In this document: positions 59,269 to 64,000 of the stretch, in pieces | Numbering within the stretch: the stretch's first letter is position 1 | Layout of the letters: each line of letters starts with the position of its first letter | Origin: Paraburkholderia panacisoli | GTDB lineage: Bacteria > Pseudomonadota > Gammaproteobacteria > Burkholderiales > Burkholderiaceae | Length of the DNA stretch: 64,000 nt | Direction: 5' to 3' | NCBI RefSeq assembly: GCF_008369935.1 | Contig: NZ_VTUZ01000015.1 | Span: 1 to 64,000 of the forward strand | Position numbers and translations under genes: made by a program | Notes under the pieces: model-generated | Database searches by the model: none | What the model saw: only the letters and a program-made list of their open reading frames with translations | Told to the model about the DNA's origin: nothing

Positions 59269-61620
59269 ATGAGCATGCGATCACAGGCACGCCGCAAACG
59301 CCGCCTTCAGCGGCGCACCGGCATCACACTCTGTTTTGGCAGCGCCCTCGCCAGCCTGTGCGCAGCAGCATGGGCGCAAACCGAGCCGCCGGTGGCGGCA
59401 TCGGCGCCCGCAAGCGCAGCGCCCGACGCCGCCGCAACCAACGCCGCCCCGGTCACGACGCTCGCGCCGATTGTCGTGGTGGGCACCACGCCGCTGCTCG
59501 GCATCGGCACGCCGCTCACGCAAGTGCCGGCCAACGTGCAGACCGTCCACGCAGAAGATCTCGCCCTGCAGCACCGCAGCACGATCACCGATTTCCTGGC
59601 GAAGAATCTGCCGAGCGTCGATATCGCCGACGCGCAGGGCAATCCATATCAGATGAACCTCACCTATCGCGGCTTCACCGCGTCTCCGCTGCTGGGCACG
59701 CCGCAGGGTCTGTCGGTGTTCGTCGACGGCGTGCGGGTGAACGAGCCGTTCGGCGACGTGGTGAACTGGGACCTGATTCCGCAGCAGGCCATCGACACGA
59801 TCCAACTGATTCCCGGCTCGAATCCGACCTTTGGGTTCAACACGCTCGGCGGCGCGATCTCGATCACCACGAAAAACGGCAAGGACAACCCGGTCGGCGA
59901 GGCCGAGGTGTCCGGGGGCTCCTGGGGCCGCAAGACCGCGCAGATCGAACAGGGCGGCACCGCCGGCCACAACCTCGACTACTACTTCACCGCCAACGCG
60001 GCGAACGACAATGGGTGGGCCGAGCAGAACTCGAGCCGCGTGCGGCAGGCGTTCGGCAAGCTGCGCTATACCGACGCCGATACCACGCTGTCATTGTCCG
60101 CGGGCGGCGCCGATAACGATCTGCATGGCACGCAAACCATTCCGCGCTCGTTCCTCAACAATTTCAAGCAGCCCTACACCTATCCCGACCAGAATCAGAA
60201 CAGCGTCGGTTATGTGACGCTCGCGGGTGACCATTACTTCAACGACCATGTCGAACTGAGCGGCAACGCGTACTACCGGCACTTCCGCAACACCAATACC
60301 AGCAGCAACGTCAACGATGACTTCGGCACGGTGGACCCCGACGGCAACGTCGACACGCTGCAGGCGACCAACGAGAAGTCGACCGTGTCGACCGACGGCT
60401 ATGGCGCGAGCCTGCAACTCACGCTGCTCGGCAAACTCGGCGGCATGGAAAACCAGCTGATCGCGGGCATGGCCGTCGATGTGGCCAATTCGCACTTCAC
60501 GCAATCGTCGCAGGATGCGGCTTTCACCGATTCGCGCGCGACGGTCGGCATCGGCGACTTCGTGCAGCAAACCGACGCGCGCACGCACAACACCAACTAC
60601 GGCGTCTATCTGTCGGACACGCTGTCGCTCACGCCTCACTGGTCGTTGACGCTCTCGGGGCGCTACAACTGGGCCGAAGCCACGATCGGCGATTCGAGCG
60701 GCTTGCAGCCCGCGTTGGACGGCCACCATACGTTTTCGCGTTTCAACCCGGCCATTGGCATCAACTGGAATCCGACTCCGGCTTTGACGGCCTACGCCAC
60801 CTATAACGAAGGCATGCGTTCGCCGACCGCGATCGAACTGGCCTGCGCCGATCCGGCCGCGCCGTGTTCGCTGCCGAACAACTTCATCTCCGACCCCGAT
60901 CTCAAGCCGGTGATCTCGAAGACCTATGAAATAGGCGCGCGCGGCCATATCAACGCGGCCACGACCTGGAGCGCCGCCGCGTACAGCACGATACTCGACA
61001 ACGATATCCAGTTCATCAGCAGCAATGGCGCGGGGAGTTCGCTCGGGTTTTTCCAGAACGTCGGCCGCACGCGCCGGCAAGGCGTCGAACTGGCCGGCCA
61101 GACGAAGTTCGGTCCGCTCGCCGTGACCGCGAGCTACAGCTACGTCGACGCCACCTACCAGTCGACCTGGACCGAAAGCAGCCCGAGCAACTCCAGTGCC
61201 GACGCGCAGGGCAATATCACCGTCAAGCCGGGCAACCATATTCCGGGAATCCCCGCGACCACCGTCAAGCTGCGGCTCGACTATTCGGCCACGGCGAAAT
61301 GGAGGATCGGCACGAACCTCACATGGCGCGGCAGCATCTACGCACAGGGCGACGAAAACAACCAGGATGCGAACGGCAGGATCTCCGGTTATCTGCTGAT
61401 CGATCTGGACTCGTCCTACCAGGTGACGAAGCAATTGCAGGTGTTCGCGTCCGTGACGAACCTGCTCGACAAGCGCTACGCCAGTTTCGGCGCGCTGGGT
61501 CAGAACTTCTTCAACGGGCCGAACCATACCTTCGACGGCGCGAACCCGGTCAACGAGCAATTCGTCGGCCCGGGTGCGCCCAGGGGTATGTGGGTGGGGT
61601 TGCGCTACGCGTGGAAATAG
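59269..61620 (+). CDS. TonB-dependent outer-membrane receptor
   Basis: A 783-residue receptor. The signal peptide (about 1-38, ending AAWAQ) precedes a Pro/Ala-rich stretch and the TonB-box/plug start LAPIVVVGTTPLLG. The plug spans about 80-190 (LPSVDIADAQGNPYQMNLTYRGF, GLSVFVDGVRVNEPFGD, NTLGGAISITTK) and the 22-strand barrel fills the rest, ending in MWVGLRYAWK with the usual terminal aromatic-containing strand. AGGAG before the ATG at 59269 sets the start; in-frame upstream codons are excluded. Cargo is unknown; beside XoxF/PQQ genes and its own tonB-exbB, a lanthanide-metallophore complex is a reasonable guess. Confidence 0.9.
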   Translation: MSMRSQARRKRRLQRRTGITLCFGSALASLCAAAWAQTEPPVAASAPASAAPDAAATNAAPVTTLAPIVVVGTTPLLGIGTPLTQVPANVQTVHAEDLALQHRSTITDFLAKNLPSVDIADAQGNPYQMNLTYRGFTASPLLGTPQGLSVFVDGVRVNEPFGDVVNWDLIPQQAIDTIQLIPGSNPTFGFNTLGGAISITTKNGKDNPVGEAEVSGGSWGRKTAQIEQGGTAGHNLDYYFTANAANDNGWAEQNSSRVRQAFGKLRYTDADTTLSLSAGGADNDLHGTQTIPRSFLNNFKQPYTYPDQNQNSVGYVTLAGDHYFNDHVELSGNAYYRHFRNTNTSSNVNDDFGTVDPDGNVDTLQATNEKSTVSTDGYGASLQLTLLGKLGGMENQLIAGMAVDVANSHFTQSSQDAAFTDSRATVGIGDFVQQTDARTHNTNYGVYLSDTLSLTPHWSLTLSGRYNWAEATIGDSSGLQPALDGHHTFSRFNPAIGINWNPTPALTAYATYNEGMRSPTAIELACADPAAPCSLPNNFISDPDLKPVISKTYEIGARGHINAATTWSAAAYSTILDNDIQFISSNGAGSSLGFFQNVGRTRRQGVELAGQTKFGPLAVTASYSYVDATYQSTWTESSPSNSSADAQGNITVKPGNHIPGIPATTVKLRLDYSATAKWRIGTNLTWRGSIYAQGDENNQDANGRISGYLLIDLDSSYQVTKQLQVFASVTNLLDKRYASFGALGQNFFNGPNHTFDGANPVNEQFVGPGAPRGMWVGLRYAWK

Positions 61621-61644
61621 CGCCGCCGCGCAACATGGCGCCGG

Positions 61645-62745
61645 TCAATGCGATTCGATCGAGCCGTCGCTGTGCGGATACGTGACGATGCCCCATGCGA
61701 GCGGTAACTCGCCGATCTGCTTGATCGGCTGATAGGTCTTCGCGTCGAGCACATAGACCGCATCGGAGCGCCCGCACGCCACCATCAGCTTCGCGCTATC
61801 CGGCGTGAAGCTGAAGTGCCAGCAACGCTGCCCGACGGGCACGTCGGCGACGTGCTCATAGGTGTGGCCGTCGAATACCTGGACCGTCTTGTCGCGCGCC
61901 GCGGCAACGAAAAGCCGTTGCCCGTCCGGTCCGAACGCCACGCCATACGGTCCGAGTTTGGTATCGACGGTCTTGACCACCTCAAAACTGTGCGCATCGA
62001 TCACGACCAGCTTGCTGAGCGACTCCAGCGTGACCACATAGTGCTTGCCGTCGGGCGACAGGCGGATGCCACGCGGGCGGCCGCCGGGCGCAAGCTTCAC
62101 CGTTCTGATCGGCGCCCCCGTGCGCGCGTGGTAGACCGACACCGTATCGTCGCCTTCGTTGGTCACGAGCATCGTCTGGCCGTCGCGCGAGAATTCGATG
62201 CCTTCGGTTTCGTGACCGCTCGTCACCGAGCGAATCACGCGCCACGTTTTCATATCCACGATTGCGATTTCCGCGGGTGGCTTGTTGGCATCGTCGTCGT
62301 CCACCCCGGGTTTTCCGTCCGGCTTGCCGCCAGGCTTGCCGTCCGCTTTGGCTCCCGGCGGCCCGCCGTCCTCGCCGGGCTCGTAGGTCACGTAGGCGTG
62401 GCCGTTGTGCACCCGCACGTACTCGGGGTTCTTGCCGATCTTCACGCGCTGCACGACCTTGCCCGATGCCGTGTCGATCACCGCCAGATCGCCCGTGTTC
62501 TTGTTGGCGACCAGAAGACGTGTGCCATCCGCATTCAGGCTCAGGCCGCGCGGGCCGTCCGCGCCGACCGGAAACGTTTTTGCGAGCGTCATCTGATCGA
62601 GATCGATCACGCCGACGCCGGCCCTCTCGCTCGTCACATAGGCAAGCGGCGCGGTGGCATGCGCGGCGCTCGCGGCCACCATGAGCGCGGCAGCCAGCGC
62701 GATACAACGGCGTGGACTTGTGATGGGAATCCGTGTCTCCAGCAT
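61645..62745 (-). CDS. periplasmic YVTN/YncE-type beta-propeller protein
   Basis: A 366-residue exported propeller. Signal peptide about 12-31 (cleavage near SAAHA). Repeats such as LAYVTSERAGVGVIDLDQM, GTRLLVANKNTGDLAVIDT, GQTMLVTNEGDDTVSVYHA, GQRLFVAAARDKTVQVFDG and AKLMVACGRSDAVYVLDA form about seven blades. Between blades lies a low-complexity insert (GAKADGKPGGKPDGKPGVDDDD, about 135-160). Such propellers are often found with PQQ-dependent catabolism; function unknown. GGAG supports the start at 62745. It converges on the receptor gene with 24 bases between. Confidence 0.82.
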   Translation of the reverse strand: MLETRIPITSPRRCIALAAALMVAASAAHATAPLAYVTSERAGVGVIDLDQMTLAKTFPVGADGPRGLSLNADGTRLLVANKNTGDLAVIDTASGKVVQRVKIGKNPEYVRVHNGHAYVTYEPGEDGGPPGAKADGKPGGKPDGKPGVDDDDANKPPAEIAIVDMKTWRVIRSVTSGHETEGIEFSRDGQTMLVTNEGDDTVSVYHARTGAPIRTVKLAPGGRPRGIRLSPDGKHYVVTLESLSKLVVIDAHSFEVVKTVDTKLGPYGVAFGPDGQRLFVAAARDKTVQVFDGHTYEHVADVPVGQRCWHFSFTPDSAKLMVACGRSDAVYVLDAKTYQPIKQIGELPLAWGIVTYPHSDGSIESH

Positions 62746-62907
62746 TGTTGTACTCCGTGGTGAAATCGATGCGCCGCGACAGCTCGCGTCATTCATTCAA
62801 AGTATCCCACCCGGCGATTGTTTGACAACGAACATCGGGCGGGAGAATTTCCCGAATTGATTCACGCCGGCAGCCGCGGGTTCTAAAACCCTGGACGCGG
62901 GAGGACA

Positions 62908-63678
62908 ATGAATGCGGAGGTGGCAGTGATGCTGCAAATTGCTATGGCGAACCGTGAACCCCCTGCGATTGCCGCGACGGGCTACCGTCGTGCGGTGATC
63001 GTGCTGGGCGCTGTGATCGGCGCGCATGTGGTTTTGCTGGCCTTGATGATGGTGTCACGCGACAGAACGGTCGAGCGGCCAGTCGAAACGCGAACGGTCA
63101 CCGCCGTGTTGTTGAGCCCTGAGCCCGAACCGCAGATACCGGCCACGCCCGCCGCGCCTGCCGCTGTCGCCCCGCCGACACCGCCGGCCGCACGCCCTGC
63201 CGTTCGCGTCAAACCATCGCCTCAGCCGCGCCCGCACGTGCCGCGCAACGTCGCGACGCCTGCGCCAGAGGCACCGGCCCAGAAGGCCGCACCGCCTGCC
63301 GCGACGCAAGCGGCCCCCGCTCCGGCGATACCGTTGCCCGCAGCGCCGACGCCAGCGTCCGCGCCCTCCGCCGAACGTGCGACGCCCGCATCGACTGCGC
63401 CGAAGAACGTCGCGCATGTCGATTGCACGATCCCGAAGCCGGACTATCCCGAGATATCGAAGCGGCGCAGCGAGAGCGGCACCGCCGTCGTGCGCTTCGT
63501 CGTGGGTCTTGGCGGCGGTATCGAAACGGTGCAACTGCAAAAGAGCAGCGGCTATGACCGGCTCGACGAAGCCGCGCTCGCCGCTGTCCACGCGAGCGTC
63601 TGCCGGCCGTATAGCGAGAACGGCACCGTGGTTCGTGCCGCGTATTCACAGTCGTTCGTCTTCGGGCTGACCGACTAA
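62908..63678 (+). CDS. tonB: TonB-family energy transducer
   Basis: A 256-residue inner-membrane protein with one transmembrane helix (about 28-48), a long Pro/Ala-rich periplasm-spanning region (65-165) and a C-terminal TonB domain (PKPDYPEISKRRSESGTAVVRFVVGLGGGIETVQLQKSSGYDRLDEAALAAV in several pieces). It transmits proton-motive energy to outer-membrane receptors, presumably the one at 59269. Other in-frame ATGs exist at residues 8 and 13. exbB follows by 35 bases. Confidence 0.9.
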   Translation: MNAEVAVMLQIAMANREPPAIAATGYRRAVIVLGAVIGAHVVLLALMMVSRDRTVERPVETRTVTAVLLSPEPEPQIPATPAAPAAVAPPTPPAARPAVRVKPSPQPRPHVPRNVATPAPEAPAQKAAPPAATQAAPAPAIPLPAAPTPASAPSAERATPASTAPKNVAHVDCTIPKPDYPEISKRRSESGTAVVRFVVGLGGGIETVQLQKSSGYDRLDEAALAAVHASVCRPYSENGTVVRAAYSQSFVFGLTD

Positions 63679-63713
63679 CTCCGCCACCGAGTCAAAGGAC
63701 AGAGGAAACGACC

Positions 63714-64000
63714 ATGCAACATTACGGACTCGCAAATGTCTGGGAATCTGGCGATCTGGTCACACGGGGCATTCTGAGCGTGCTGGTGATCATGTCGGTC
63801 ATGTCGTGGACGGTCATCATCATCAAGCTACTGCAATTGATGCGGCTGCGGCGCGTCGCCCGGCAGAGCGACGCGCGCTTCTGGAGCGCGGACCGCTTCG
63901 ATGACGGGTTGCGCAGTCTCGGTCATCCAGAGTCGACAGCGCGCGATAATCCGCTGCTCGCACTCGCGCTCGCGGGCCACGAAGCGGCGACGCACCATCG
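63714..64000 (+). CDS. exbB: ExbB/TolQ-type proton channel, partial
   Basis: The first 95 residues of a MotA/TolQ/ExbB protein, cut by the window's right edge. MQHYGLANVWESGDLVTRGILSVLVIMSVMSWTVIIIKLLQL gives the first transmembrane helix after a short periplasmic tail, followed by a basic cytoplasmic helix and LALALAGHEAATHH. AGAGGAAA precedes the ATG. With TonB it would energise the receptor; exbD probably follows outside the window. Confidence 0.85.
   Translation, partial: MQHYGLANVWESGDLVTRGILSVLVIMSVMSWTVIIIKLLQLMRLRRVARQSDARFWSADRFDDGLRSLGHPESTARDNPLLALALAGHEAATHH

Overview
The window looks like a high-GC chromosome or megaplasmid segment of a facultatively methylotrophic betaproteobacterium, most likely Burkholderiaceae (Paraburkholderia/Burkholderia). 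This rests on base composition, on DmrB (structurally characterised from Burkholderia xenovorans) and on a red-type (form IC) RuBisCO operon with cbbX. Genus is inference; no rRNA or tRNA gene was found. From about 7 kb to the right edge almost every gene belongs to one physiological programme: methanol oxidation to formate level through the tetrahydromethanopterin (H4MPT) route, with the Calvin cycle for carbon assimilation.

Layout. (1) 1-6.6 kb, left flank: a probable transposase remnant, a GntR-family regulator, and an opposing catabolic operon (FAD oxidoreductase, crotonase, family I CoA-transferase, MFS carrier) of unknown substrate. (2) 7.0-18.9 kb, minus strand: methanol dehydrogenase block, read right to left as xoxF, xoxG, xoxJ, a periplasmic unknown, an AhpD-like protein, a LysR regulator, a DUF3280-type protein, then the maturation genes mxaR-S-A-C-K-L, five of the last six joined by ATGA overlaps. 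(3) 19.3-32.3 kb, mostly plus: pterin carbinolamine dehydratase, mptG, mtdB, ATP-grasp, mch, RimK-like ligase, CitG-like protein, fae, a periplasmic unknown, folB (minus), a sigma-54 activator, dmrB and a dihydropteroate-synthase-like gene. (4) 32.4-41.5 kb, minus: cbbLSXFPTAE. (5) 42.0-47.2 kb: an isolated pqqA with its own terminator, DUF447, and the methanofuran-type genes mfnB, mfnE, mfnF, mfnD plus a HisA-like barrel. (6) 47.5-52.5 kb: fhcBADC (formyltransferase/hydrolase). (7) 52.6-58.1 kb: cytochrome b561, alpha/beta hydrolase, pqqBCDE, response regulator, and its histidine kinase running head-on. (8) 59.3-64.0 kb: TonB-dependent receptor, YVTN beta-propeller, TonB and the start of ExbB.

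How it fits together. XoxF (with PQQ and, judged by its metal ligands, a lanthanide) oxidises methanol in the periplasm and passes electrons to XoxG. Formaldehyde is condensed with H4MPT by Fae, oxidised by MtdB, hydrolysed by Mch, and released as formate by Fhc. Cofactor genes for H4MPT, the methanofuran analogue and PQQ are interleaved with the catalytic genes. CO2 from formate (formate dehydrogenase is not in the window) would be fixed by the cbb operon. The terminal TonB system is a plausible metal or metallophore importer for XoxF.

Non-coding signals of interest: a 15-bp palindromic motif that recurs upstream of four C1 transcription units, a cluster of palindromes upstream of xoxF, a sigma-54-type promoter before fae, twin REP-like hairpins between xoxF and xoxG, and mutually exclusive hairpins ahead of pqqA. 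All coordinates and motifs were read by eye; no database search was run.
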